Source: Calliopum simillimum (lineage: Eukaryota > Arthropoda > Insecta > Diptera > Lauxaniidae). Taken from it: a stretch of DNA of 64,000 nt. The stretch covers positions 160,566,492 through 160,630,491 of the forward strand of contig OX638368.1 in NCBI GenBank assembly GCA_951812925.1, read 5' to 3'. This document shows, in pieces, positions 20,953-30,589 of this stretch. The translations under genes and the position numbers were made by a program. The notes under the pieces were generated by a model, which worked only from the letters and a program-made list of their open reading frames with translations, was not told the origin of the DNA and did not search any database. Numbering within the stretch: position 1 is the stretch's first letter; every line of letters starts with the position of its first letter.

Positions 20953-23900
20953 TCAACACGCCGTATCTTGCAGTGATCGTGGTAGTGGTGTAGGTTGCAT
21001 AGGGACCAAAGATTTCAGTTGTTTAAATTTGTAAATGATTACAATTATTGTAAAAGTAAGCATACAAATACCAGCCATTGCAGTGTAGCTTATGATGAGG
21101 ATGTGTCCATGTGTTGTTTCTGCTGCTTGGGGTAGAGCAGATCTATTGATGATTGCGAGTTGTTTCTGAATTGATTCCAATTCGGTGAAGTTAGGCAAAA
21201 ATGCATTTATTTTCGTTGGAACCTTTTCGTATTGTTTTGTCCAATCTCTTGGCATCTCAATTGTAGGACTGAAGGCATGTAGTGAAGTGACAATTTTTTG
21301 ATGGCCTTGTATAGTTACATGGTCATTTCTTATATTGCAATCTGAGCGCAATTGCAACAGGCCGCTATCTTTGAGCGTGATTTGATGGTCTTCATTCCCG
21401 CAGACAGCATTCAATCTTACAGTGTTTGTAGTTGCATAAACCCATTGATTCGGCCCATCTAGTTGGTACCATAAGATTGTTTCGTCCATTAGGTATAGTT
21501 TGCATCTAGGGTTGGCTTCGTTGTTTATTAGGTCTAATTCACATTTGCTGACTTCAGATGATTTGTGATATGTGGCTTGAATGTTGAAGCACAATAACTC
21601 GTTTTCGCTTGTTGGCAAACAAGAATCAATTTGTGGTTTTGATAATGGAATGAAGTTGTCATGATGTGGACTGATAGCGAGAAAATCTGTTGATAATTGC
21701 ACTGATGATAAAGTACCGTTCACTGTTGCTGCTATGGGTACCAAATGTAAAAGTTGAAACTGTTGTGAATCTGTCAATGGTAATTCGATGCTGAAGACAA
21801 TATGATTTTCGGCTACAACTCCATGGACCTCAATAAGTTTGTAGACTTCTAGAATGTTGTTTTGATGAATAGGGAGTTGTAAGTGCGGTGGGAGATGCGC
21901 CTTCACCTTCATAATTTCACTTGACAATTGCTTTGGTGTAAGCAGTAGGGGATTTATTTTTCCATGGTGGCTGTCGATCAGTACGTCCATGATTGATGCG
22001 TGTGTTCGCTGCAAATTAGATACCATGATAAACATTTGAACGGATAGTGTGAGGATGAGAATTTTGTTGTTTGACACCTCTGTATCACGGCCATGAAGCA
22101 AGTCATCAATTTGTTTGTCGATTTCGTCGAATTTTCTTTGAATATCTAATTGACTTGCTTTAAAAATGTTAATGGTTGAATCGATTAATGAAGTTTGATT
22201 TTTTAGCAGCCGTTCAAGATGGTCATCATTTTTGTGCAGGGCTGCTATGGTTTCTGACATCTTTGTTGCGTAGTTTGAATCAAGGACTCCAAAAAGCGAA
22301 TTGGCAACGTTACCAATTACGTCCATAGCACCTCTCCTTGATCTTTTGACTGAAAGGATGTTTATTTCTGCTTCCAGCCCTTCTTTGACATGATCAAAAA
22401 AATCAATCAAATATGTGCACATTGTTTCATTTGTTGTTTTGTCACATAGTTTTTGCAAGGTATGTGTTCCATCACTCAGGATGTCTAACTCATCTCGATA
22501 CGGGCCGAGATCATAGTAGACGATCATCTTCCAGCTAGTTGTTACTAGCTTTACTGCACCCAGTTGCTCAAAATATATCCCTGGTTTTGCGCTGAACTGC
22601 GTTATGTTGATTGGATTGCACAAAACAAGTGGCAACAGTAACAAAGCAAATAAGCTAAGTCCTAGGCCAGGTTGAATACGCTGGAGTTTTCTGGGGATAG
22701 TTTCCTGACTTATTGGTACCGTCTTTTTTAAACGGTTTAACGGGATGCTCACGATTAAGGAAACTGGTGAATCTGGTTGTTTACTGTTCTTCTCGACAAC
22801 TTCATCACGCGAGTTGTCAGCTGCATTATCTTCTGGAAAAAGTGGAGCTAATTTGTGTATGGGTCGCTGTCGTATTCCATTCATAGTTTTGACGTCACAC
22901 ACTCGAACTGCTCCATCATCTCCCTTATAGACCTTGATGATTCTACCAAGCGGCCATTGTAGAACCGGACGACTATCATCTTTTATAATGATCATAGTGT
23001 CGGGCTTAATCAAAGTTATTGGCCCTTTCCATTTGTGCCGTTGTTGAAGTTCACTCAAGTATTCAGTAGACCAGCGTTGCCAAAAACTGTGTTTGAGACT
23101 TGAGACTTCTTGCCATCGCGCTGACAGTTTGGCCGTTGATGGCCTTGAACAAACATCCACATTTGAAGTTAGTGGCTCCCCTATTAAAAAGTGACCAGGA
23201 GTGAGTGCTGATAAATCATTCGGATTTGATGACATTGGAGTGATTGGTCTTGAATTAAGCATCGCTTCGATTTCAATTACCACAGTGTTCAACTCTTCAA
23301 ATGTCATTGATGCTTCGGACAGTCTTGGCACTAATAGTTTTTTGGCGGACTTTACCGCTGCTTCCCACAGTCCTCCAAAATGTGGTGAACGTGGTGGAAT
23401 GAACCGAAAGTCGATTCCTTTTTCACTGCATGCTCTGATGATTGAATTTGATGCAGAATCTGAATATATTGAGCTTGTTAGCTCCTCCAGTTGATTTTTT
23501 GCTCCAACAAAATTTGTAGCATTATCGCAGAATATTGTTTTGCAATGTCCTCTGCGTGAAATGAACCTTTTCAAGGCTCCAATGAAGGCATCTGTAGTTA
23601 GATCCGTTACTAATTCCAAATGGACTGCTTTTGTTGCGAAGCAGCAGAATACTGCTATGTAAGACTTTTGTGGTGGTTTTCCTCGTGTCTTGAAATGCAC
23701 TTTAAGTGGCCCGCAATAATCTATGCCACAATGAATGAATGGTCGTGCTGGTTCCACTCGTAACGTTGGTAGGCTGCCCATAATCTGTTTGTATAATATT
23801 GGCCTTGAACGCGTGCACCTAACACAATGTTGAACTACGGATCTTGTTAAGTTTTTGCCATTAAGCGGCCAAAACCTTTGTTTTAGTTGAGCTAGCAATG

Positions 23901-26900
23901 CTAGGGGGCCACAATGATAATTTTCTTTGTGAATTTTTTCTGCTAACAACCTTGCGATTGAATTATTGGCTGGTAGGATCATTTGATGTTTTGTATCATA
24001 TTCCTGAGTAGATAAACATAATCTTCCTCCCACTCGAATTATTCCTTCTTCATCTAAGAATGGGGTTAATGAAGCTAAATTATTTGATTTGGGTACAAAT
24101 TTATCCTTAATTAGGATTTTGATTAACTCCCGAAAATCTGACGACTGGATTTGGCGTATAATGATCTTGAGAGCTGCGTCTAATTCCATGGGAGAGAGCT
24201 GAATGTGTTCTGATCTCGAGCGTTTTGGTCGCTTTAAATTTCTTATAAATCTTAGAATATATCCTAGCACTCGTTGTATATGTAAAAATGAATTTTTTGA
24301 ATGTATTGCATATATCCATGGTTGCCCTTCACATGATTGTTGCGTTATTAGAGTGACAACTGAATTGTTGTCTTCGATGGTTAGTTCCCTTTTAAAGGGA
24401 GCTGGCCACAGCGACTTGTGTTGGTATAAAAACATAGGGCCATATAACCATATGTTGCAGTATGAAAATTCTCGTGGTTTGAGTCCTCTTGATAGAACAT
24501 CCGCGGGATTTTGTTTTGATGGTACGTGCCGCCATTGATCAGCCATGGTTAAGCGAAGAATTTTAACGATGCGATGAGCAACATAAATTGGCAGCTTGCC
24601 AGGGTGATTGTGTATCCAGGACAGTACAATTTGGGAATCAGTCCAAAAGTATGATGCTTTATTTTGATAACCCAGGTCAAGCTTCACCCTTGCCATGAGT
24701 TCTGCTGCTAAGAGGGCTGCACAAAGCTCCAGGCGTGGTATTGTTTGGAGTTTGATTGGGGCTACTCTTGATTTGGAGCAAAGAAGATTCAATTTGATTG
24801 TTTTATCCTTTAGTGTAGTTTTGATGTATACAGCTGCTCCATAAGCTCTTTCTGAAGCGTCAGAAAATGCATGTAGTTCTACGTTTTCGAAACCTTGACT
24901 TCCAAATACATGTCTTGAGACCTTAACATTGTCTAAAGTTGTTAAGTCCATTCTATAGGATGTCCATTGCCTTTGAATTTCTGCTGGTAGCTCTTCATCC
25001 CAGTCGAGTTTTAATTGCCATACATTCTGTAACTGCATTTTTCCTCTTACTAGAACTGGACCGATAAGCCCAAGTGGATCGTATATGTGTGCTAAATCAG
25101 AACTCATCGTTCGTTTTGTTATTTTGTTATGTTCTTGGACATTGGCCTTAAAGCAGAACATATCAGACTTTGGTAGCCATAATAAACCCAAAGTCTTGGT
25201 AGATTGATTACTTTGAGAGTTGAAGTGGAGATCAACCTCTTTATCTTCTGGTGCGATTCCACGTAAAAGTCTGTGGTCATTAGCACACCATTTTTTGAGC
25301 TTCATTCCTGCTCCGTTGAGCATAGTTATCAATTGCTGTTGAATTTCTAATGCCTCATGTATTGTGTCTGCTCCAATCAGCCCATCATCCACATAAAAAT
25401 CATTTTTTAGAGACTTGGCTCCATAGGGAAATTGGCCTTGGTGCTCCTCTGCTAGACGATTCAAGCAGCGTGTTGCTAGGTAAGGAGCTGACCTGGTACC
25501 GTATGTAACGGTGTTTAGCTGATAAATTTTGATGGGCTCTGTAGGATTCTCTCGCCACATAATTAGTTGTAAGTTTCGATCCTCCTTATTGACCCATATT
25601 TGTCGGTACATTTTTTCAACATCAGTTTTAATAACGTACTGGTGCATTCTGAACCGAAGCAAGATTGAAAAAAGCTCACTTTGAACTGTTGGGCCATTGA
25701 ACATTATGTCATTCAATGAAGGCCCTGTTGGCTTATGTGCTGAGGCATCAAACACAACTCTCAATTTTGTGGTCGAGCTGTCTGGGCGAAGTACACAATG
25801 ATGTGGTATGAAATAATATGGTGATCGGAAGTCAAAAGAGTTGATTTGTGTCATATGCCCTAGTGATTCATATTCTCTCATGAAGGATATATATTGATCC
25901 TTTAGTGATTGATTTCTTGTGAGGCGATTCTCAATGCTTTTAAATCGTTCGTGTGCCATTCCTTTTGAATCTGCTAATGCTGATGCATGTTCCTTAAGTG
26001 GTAGCTTAACCACAAACCTACCATCATGATCTCGATAAGTGTGTTGAAGGAAATGGGACTCGCAACGTAGTTCGTCTTCTGTGACCGGAATGCTTGAGTC
26101 TGGTATTTCTTCCGTCTCCCAAAACTTTGAAATGGCTTCTTCAAGCTCTTTTGTGGTGCAAACGCCACATGTTGCGTTGTTTGAATAGACAGGTTCTGTG
26201 CTGCCAGCTACTATCCATCCAAGAACTGAGTTTTGAAGGGTTGGATGATTTCCTGCCAATTTTATTTGTCCATCTGTCACCAGGTCAAAGAAGATTTCAG
26301 CTCCTAATAAGCAATCAATTCTACCTGGCTTGTTAAAATTAGGATCGGCGAGATTAATGTGTTGTGGAATGCCCCAGCTGTCAATATTTAACTGATGCAC
26401 TGGCTGATCAGACACAATTTTTGGTATGATGTGTGCTTCTATTTCAGCAGTGAATTCGTTTAAACTTGATTTAATAGAAACCGTTGTTTGATGCCGCATT
26501 TTTGTTTCATTAGCTCCAACTCCTTCCACACTCATAGACATCGGTCTAGGCTTGGTGCCCAATTTTTTGTGTAGGCGATCTGTTATCAGGTTGATTTGAG
26601 AGCCTGAGTCCAGTATAGCGCGACACTCGACATAATGGCCGCTGGCTGCGGCAATCTGGATTCGAGCTGTTCCCAGTAAAACGTAACTCGATTCTTTTTT
26701 CTTGTTGTTTGTCAGAAGACTGACTTTATTTGCTGATTGCTCTTGATTAATTTGTGTTGTAACTGCATGTTCTTGCTTTTTGGTTGCAACTGCAGTTATT
26801 AGTTGCGGAACTGCCTTGGTTTTCTGATAAGAGGCCTTCTTCTGATTATGCTGGTTGCTGATCCATTGATTATGCAGCAACGTGTTATGATGTTTGGAAC

Positions 26901-28395
26901 ATTTAGTGCAAGATCCTGACTTGCACTCATCTGCTCGATGCCCGGCTCGCAAACAATTGACGCATCGATTGAATTCTTTAACCCATTTCCACCTTTGGTT
27001 CAAATCAGCGTTTGCAAACATTTTGCAAGCGTAGAAGTTATGACTTTCTTTTTTGCATATCGGACAATTGTAATTGTTTTGGTTTATCGTTGTCACTGAG
27101 GCACACGTTTTTGTTGCTGAAACTTCCTTAGTCCGTTGTGCTTCAAAGGATTGGAACCTACGCTCCAGGAATTGTAGCACCTCATTAATGTTGAGTAGCC
27201 GTCTATTATCATTTAAATTCTGCTCAAAAGCTCTTTGTGTTGGTGGATCCATTTTGCGTAGCACTACGTGAACTAGTATCGCATCCCAATGTTCGACCGG
27301 AATCCCTTGCGCCTTCAGGCCATGGATGCATTCTTGAGTAATATCGTGCAATGATTTCATTGCAGCTGGCGACTCGACCTTAATTGATGATTGCGTTAGC
27401 AACTTTTCCAGCAAAGTTGTCACCAACAAACGTTTATTATCGTAACGACTGGTAAGAATTGTCCAAGCCGCTGAATAATTACTTCCTACTACTGTAAGAT
27501 GTTTTATGAGATTTTTTGGTTCACCTATTAAGGCTTGTGCTAGATAATGCATCTTTCTTGTTTCACTGATGCGTGCATTATGGACCATTTCTGTGTATAT
27601 GTCCTTAAACGCTACCCACTGCAAGTAATTTCCATTGAACGTAGGAATGGAAATTTTTGGTAACGGCACGACACTTTCTGGTTGATGAGCTGCTGCTGTG
27701 TCGAGAACTGATTGTTCAATATTCGCCATGGAAACATGTTGTCGGAGTTCGATGATCGCTGCCTCTACCTTTGCTTCCATTTCATAATACACCTCTGGCG
27801 TGTATTCCTGAATGTGGTCATCAGTTGTGGAATCCCACAATGCAGCGTTGTTTCTGGCCAAATCTGTCATATGCTTTTCCAGAATGGCCAACTTGATTGG
27901 ATAATATGTTGATGGATGGTTCATCAGCATCTGTGCTGTTATTTCTTCTATGTTTTTATTGAGCGCCTTCAAAAGTGATCTCTGGTTGCGAAGTATTTTT
28001 AGTGTTTGTTCGCTCAATTTTGAAGTTTCGTTTGATTTTTCATCCATCCCAGCTGCTGCAGCGCCGTCGCTTGTCTGCCCAGTTTGATTCACATCTTCCA
28101 TCGAGATTCGCTTTTGAATTCCCTTTTCGAAGATTTTTGTGTATTTTCCGACTGTTTTATATACCTCTTCAGATGTTGCTTCCTCAAGGTACTGATCTTT
28201 TGCAGCGATATCTTCTTCCGAGGCCACAACTGCTTGATGATTGCGGTGAAACTCTTCTGCCAGCACATGTAGTCTTCTTAGCCGCTCTGCATAGTAATCT
28301 GGTGTTTTCCGCTCGTCCGAATCCTTTTTAAAGTTGGTGATAAGCTGGTCAATCTTTTTCTTCAGCTCCAACTGTCTGCTTAGTAGGGTTTCCAT
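20953..28395 (-). CDS. gag-pol-env: BEL/Pao Gag-Pol-Env-like polyprotein
   Basis: 2,480 codons, ATG at 28395, stop at 20953, no interruption. Gag: DUF1759-like region about 230-420, then zinc knuckles C444-C447-H452-C457 and C478-C481-H486-C491. Protease: DSG at 596-598. Pao-type RT: VVFDASA near 881, catalytic YVDD at 1001-1004. RNase H: D1179, E1223, D1253. Integrase: H-H-C-C around 1489-1527, then D1559, D1624, E1678, and a DUF5641-like tail (about 1755-1850). Env-like: signal-peptide-like segment 1909-1925, a basic RSRR cleavage-type site at 2018-2021 followed by a hydrophobic stretch as in baculovirus F-type fusion proteins, a coiled-coil-like region to about 2110 and a C-terminal membrane anchor about 2431-2454. 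The 5' leader is 211 bp. Whether the env region is made from a spliced mRNA cannot be seen. Confidence 0.95.
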   Translation of the reverse strand: METLLSRQLELKKKIDQLITNFKKDSDERKTPDYYAERLRRLHVLAEEFHRNHQAVVASEEDIAAKDQYLEEATSEEVYKTVGKYTKIFEKGIQKRISMEDVNQTGQTSDGAAAAGMDEKSNETSKLSEQTLKILRNQRSLLKALNKNIEEITAQMLMNHPSTYYPIKLAILEKHMTDLARNNAALWDSTTDDHIQEYTPEVYYEMEAKVEAAIIELRQHVSMANIEQSVLDTAAAHQPESVVPLPKISIPTFNGNYLQWVAFKDIYTEMVHNARISETRKMHYLAQALIGEPKNLIKHLTVVGSNYSAAWTILTSRYDNKRLLVTTLLEKLLTQSSIKVESPAAMKSLHDITQECIHGLKAQGIPVEHWDAILVHVVLRKMDPPTQRAFEQNLNDNRRLLNINEVLQFLERRFQSFEAQRTKEVSATKTCASVTTINQNNYNCPICKKESHNFYACKMFANADLNQRWKWVKEFNRCVNCLRAGHRADECKSGSCTKCSKHHNTLLHNQWISNQHNQKKASYQKTKAVPQLITAVATKKQEHAVTTQINQEQSANKVSLLTNNKKKESSYVLLGTARIQIAAASGHYVECRAILDSGSQINLITDRLHKKLGTKPRPMSMSVEGVGANETKMRHQTTVSIKSSLNEFTAEIEAHIIPKIVSDQPVHQLNIDSWGIPQHINLADPNFNKPGRIDCLLGAEIFFDLVTDGQIKLAGNHPTLQNSVLGWIVAGSTEPVYSNNATCGVCTTKELEEAISKFWETEEIPDSSIPVTEDELRCESHFLQHTYRDHDGRFVVKLPLKEHASALADSKGMAHERFKSIENRLTRNQSLKDQYISFMREYESLGHMTQINSFDFRSPYYFIPHHCVLRPDSSTTKLRVVFDASAHKPTGPSLNDIMFNGPTVQSELFSILLRFRMHQYVIKTDVEKMYRQIWVNKEDRNLQLIMWRENPTEPIKIYQLNTVTYGTRSAPYLATRCLNRLAEEHQGQFPYGAKSLKNDFYVDDGLIGADTIHEALEIQQQLITMLNGAGMKLKKWCANDHRLLRGIAPEDKEVDLHFNSQSNQSTKTLGLLWLPKSDMFCFKANVQEHNKITKRTMSSDLAHIYDPLGLIGPVLVRGKMQLQNVWQLKLDWDEELPAEIQRQWTSYRMDLTTLDNVKVSRHVFGSQGFENVELHAFSDASERAYGAAVYIKTTLKDKTIKLNLLCSKSRVAPIKLQTIPRLELCAALLAAELMARVKLDLGYQNKASYFWTDSQIVLSWIHNHPGKLPIYVAHRIVKILRLTMADQWRHVPSKQNPADVLSRGLKPREFSYCNIWLYGPMFLYQHKSLWPAPFKRELTIEDNNSVVTLITQQSCEGQPWIYAIHSKNSFLHIQRVLGYILRFIRNLKRPKRSRSEHIQLSPMELDAALKIIIRQIQSSDFRELIKILIKDKFVPKSNNLASLTPFLDEEGIIRVGGRLCLSTQEYDTKHQMILPANNSIARLLAEKIHKENYHCGPLALLAQLKQRFWPLNGKNLTRSVVQHCVRCTRSRPILYKQIMGSLPTLRVEPARPFIHCGIDYCGPLKVHFKTRGKPPQKSYIAVFCCFATKAVHLELVTDLTTDAFIGALKRFISRRGHCKTIFCDNATNFVGAKNQLEELTSSIYSDSASNSIIRACSEKGIDFRFIPPRSPHFGGLWEAAVKSAKKLLVPRLSEASMTFEELNTVVIEIEAMLNSRPITPMSSNPNDLSALTPGHFLIGEPLTSNVDVCSRPSTAKLSARWQEVSSLKHSFWQRWSTEYLSELQQRHKWKGPITLIKPDTMIIIKDDSRPVLQWPLGRIIKVYKGDDGAVRVCDVKTMNGIRQRPIHKLAPLFPEDNAADNSRDEVVEKNSKQPDSPVSLIVSIPLNRLKKTVPISQETIPRKLQRIQPGLGLSLFALLLLPLVLCNPINITQFSAKPGIYFEQLGAVKLVTTSWKMIVYYDLGPYRDELDILSDGTHTLQKLCDKTTNETMCTYLIDFFDHVKEGLEAEINILSVKRSRRGAMDVIGNVANSLFGVLDSNYATKMSETIAALHKNDDHLERLLKNQTSLIDSTINIFKASQLDIQRKFDEIDKQIDDLLHGRDTEVSNNKILILTLSVQMFIMVSNLQRTHASIMDVLIDSHHGKINPLLLTPKQLSSEIMKVKAHLPPHLQLPIHQNNILEVYKLIEVHGVVAENHIVFSIELPLTDSQQFQLLHLVPIAATVNGTLSSVQLSTDFLAISPHHDNFIPLSKPQIDSCLPTSENELLCFNIQATYHKSSEVSKCELDLINNEANPRCKLYLMDETILWYQLDGPNQWVYATTNTVRLNAVCGNEDHQITLKDSGLLQLRSDCNIRNDHVTIQGHQKIVTSLHAFSPTIEMPRDWTKQYEKVPTKINAFLPNFTELESIQKQLAIINRSALPQAAETTHGHILIISYTAMAGICMLTFTIIVIIYKFKQLKSLVPMQPTPLPRSLQDTAC

Positions 28396-28570
28396 TGTTC
28401 ACTCGTTGCAATATTTTTATTGTAAATGTGTTTTCGAATTTTATTCGCGACGAACTTTAGCGAAATCACTCACGATATGTACGTTTTTTAAGAACTTTCG
28501 CGTTTAAATGTTTGTGTTTTTGTTGCGAAGACGCGTGATCCTTTCAGGTGTAACACCAGCAAGGAAAGCT

Positions 28571-28596
28571 TCGGGGTCACCAAATGGTGACCCCGA
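28571..28596 (-). promoter_or_regulatory. Hairpin / candidate primer-binding site after the BEL 5' LTR
   Basis: An 11-bp perfect stem (TCGGGGTCACC / GGTGACCCCGA) with an AAAT loop lies 11 bp inside the LTR. On the minus strand its second half starts TGGTGACCCCGA, the TGG-start form expected of a site complementary to a tRNA 3' end. I cannot say which tRNA. The distance from the LTR is larger than usual. Confidence 0.45.
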
Positions 28597-28606
28597 CGTG
28601 ATCAAA

Positions 28607-29164
28607 TGTATAAATGTATATACAGTTTTGTTGGTAAATGAAACATCTACCAATGGTTTTCTTTGTATGTTTGATATGTTGGTTTAATAGATGGTGCATC
28701 TATTAAACCTGCGACGAATTAATAATTTGATTAATTTCGTTGAGTTATTTTTGATTAACTGACTTTATTAAAATTAAATTTATCGTATATATAGCTTATA
28801 AGTTAACAATTATAATTAAAAACAACAACAATAAAGTTAAGGTAAAAATTGCTGACAACAGCAATAAAATAAAAGCAAAAATTAAAATATGAATTTTGCA
28901 GCGCATGTGGTAACATGAACCGGGTTTTAGTTACCGAACAAATTTCATGAGAACCAAATGCAAAATCAATTTCCATGCAAACAAAATTTGTCCATAGTAA
29001 GCAAATTTTTATGGGAAACAAATTTTCAGCAGTAAGCAAATACCAAATTTATTTCCATGAGAAATAAATTCTTGCAACTGTTGGTCACGTTGAGTGACAC
29101 TATTTTGTACTAAGGTGACCATGCATGTTCAAGTGATCATATGTGACCATATGGATACTGAACA
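28607..29164 (-). repeat. BEL/Pao 5' LTR
   Basis: The upstream LTR in element orientation. It begins TGTTCAGTATCC and ends CATTTATACA on the minus strand. It contains a TATATATA-like box near 28785-28795 and AATAAA near 28760 (minus strand), plausible promoter and polyadenylation elements. The 78-codon frame inside it is repeated in the other LTR and is not a gene. Confidence 0.95.
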
Positions 29165-29821
29165 CCCACGGTAGTAAAGCACCCTCCAACACTGATTCAC
29201 GATACACCTGGGCGTTTACTTTGACGCCAGCGGCCAAAAAAACGAGTGGTGAGCGCCCATCAGCAGTCACTGCAGCCCAAACCATCACATGCGGTGGTGC
29301 CTGCGTCCTGGTGGCCAAACGAACATTCAAATTTTCGTAGGACCTCTCTGTCAAGTAAGCCCGATCATTTTGTTTGTTTACATATTGCTGGATGATACAG
29401 ACAGATTTCCGGCGGCGTGCAAGCGCAACAACTCCTTGGCTCTATCGAGCCTAACTTTTTTTTGAGCAGGAGTGAGATCATGCGCCTTTTGGAACTTGAG
29501 GGCCTTTAGTCCGAGCTTGTTTGACAATATGTGTTTTATTTGTTCACGCGATATTTTCAGTTTGGCAGCCATTTGTCTGCCACTGCGTCTCGGATTTCGC
29601 TCAATTCTGGCCTTCACCTTTCGAACCATTTCTGGTGATGTTGCAGTTATTTTCCGACCACCACCATGTCGTTTGGCAACGCTGCCGGTACCATTGTAAC
29701 GTGTTATGGTCCGATACACAAACATTTTATTCACTTTTAAATGTTTCAGCTCACGAACAATTGCTGGTTGCGATTTTCCAGCCAAATAAAGAGCAATCAC
29801 ACTATTACGTTTGAATTCCAT
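29165..29821 (-). pseudogene. DD37D mariner transposase, N-terminal part (broken)
   Basis: The ATG at 29821 opens 147 codons with an N-terminal helix-turn-helix (NSVIALYLAGKSQPAIVREL) and a GGGRKITATSPEMVRKVKAR linker typical of Tc1/mariner paired-type DNA-binding domains. The frame stops at 29378. The continuing protein (from about 29395 in another frame) reads QQYVNKQNDRAYLTERSYEN and then VMVWAAVTADGRSPLVFL, part of the DDE domain. Between GNL and IIQQYVNK the usual segment with the first catalytic Asp (FSDEK-type) is missing, apparently deleted. The piece ends at the BEL insertion (duplication CCCAC, 29165-29169). Confidence 0.88.
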
Positions 29822-30203
29822 TTCGAAAATTTTTTATTTTCAATAAATTGACGCGCAAATGCTTTTGGTTACTTGTTGACAATAGAATGAACTAACATCA
29901 TGCCAATTTCTAGACAGCTGTCATGTTCCATCTGTCAGATAAGTCTATCTGAAGTTGGTAACAGTTCGAATCAGCCACCCTGTATTATCCAGTACTCTCT
30001 AATGTAAAAAGTTCCATAGAGCATTTTTGCTATTTAAAGTCCAACTTTGAGCCCACTGTGTGACTAAACCAAAACAAAATTTTAAAATTTTATAGTTTTT
30101 TTTCCGTCCCTAAGTATTGTCTGACGATTGGCGTAAACATTTTTTAAATCCATAGCACTTTCAAATTTTACCTATTTATGGCTACAATCTCCCATTGTGC
30201 GGC

Positions 30204-30232
30204 GCGCCGTTCCATACAAACCCTCCCACTGT
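30204..30232 (+). mobile_element. Solo right end of another Transib-family element
   Basis: CGCCGTTCCATACAAACC and the following CTCCCACTGTG match the last about 30 bp of Transib copy 1 (10985-11013). Only the terminus is present. Copy 2 may have inserted into, or recombined with, this older copy. Confidence 0.55.
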
Positions 30233-30589
30233 GAGACGCCTTGGTTTTGATAAAAAAAGTTTTTCCGACCGCATAAACAAAATTTCCATGTTCTAGTGCC
30301 CTTATGTCGGTCAATTTTTAACCTAAAGTAGTTTTTAATAAAACATTTAAATGGAAATTTTTTTAACTTTTTTTAACTATCCCTAGCCCTAAAAAATTTA
30401 AAGGCAAAAGAGTAAAAAAACACAAGAATTCGACGTTTTTGGTTTCAAAATTTTTTCTCTCATAAAACATTATTTTTTGAGGGGCAAAACGGCAAAGGAA
30501 ACAAAAGAGATTTGGTTCAATATTATGGGGCTAGTGCTCCTTCAAATTACACCGTGAAATATTAGTTTCGAGAGGCCGAAACTCCACTG

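Larger units (their letters stand above)
20017..29164 (-). mobile_element. roo-like: BEL/Pao (roo-type) LTR retroelement with envelope-like domain, intact
   Basis: A minus-strand element of 9,148 bp with two 558-bp LTRs that are identical as far as I can read (20017-20574 and 28607-29164), ends TG...CA, and a 5-bp duplication CCCAC (20012-20016, 29165-29169) in the mariner transposase. One uninterrupted 2,480-codon frame covers gag, protease, RT, RNase H, integrase and an env-like region. Identical LTRs plus an open frame indicate a very recent insertion that may still be active. The single-frame gag-pol-env layout resembles Drosophila roo. Confidence 0.97.
19559..29982 (-). mobile_element. 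DD37D mariner-like (maT-type) transposon split by BEL/Pao
   Basis: The right terminus reads GATTCGAATCAGCCACCCTG (29963-29982) followed by TA. The left side resembles the inner part of the inverted repeat (AATTGTTACTAATTCA against AACTGTTACCAACTTC) but lacks the outermost about 16 bp. Without the BEL insertion and its 5-bp duplication the element is about 1.27 kb, normal for this superfamily. It lies in Transib copy 2 at a TA. Its transposase is broken by a small deletion as well as by BEL. Confidence 0.85.
18850..30199 (-). mobile_element. Transib-related element (copy 2), rearranged and split by a mariner
   Basis: Reverse-complement homology to Transib copy 1: 18950-19558 matches about 9055-9650 inverted, and 29985-30199 matches 8604-8800 inverted. 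The outer end TCTCCCATTGTG at 30199 is the left Transib end, followed by CGGCG. It carries no transposase frame. The other terminus is not found near 18704-18860, so that end is lost. About 240 bp present in copy 1 (about 8815-9055) is missing exactly at the mariner's left boundary. Right after 30199 lies CGCCGTTCCATACAAACCCT and CTCCCACTGTG, like the right end of copy 1, suggesting a second Transib fragment abutting it. Confidence 0.72.
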
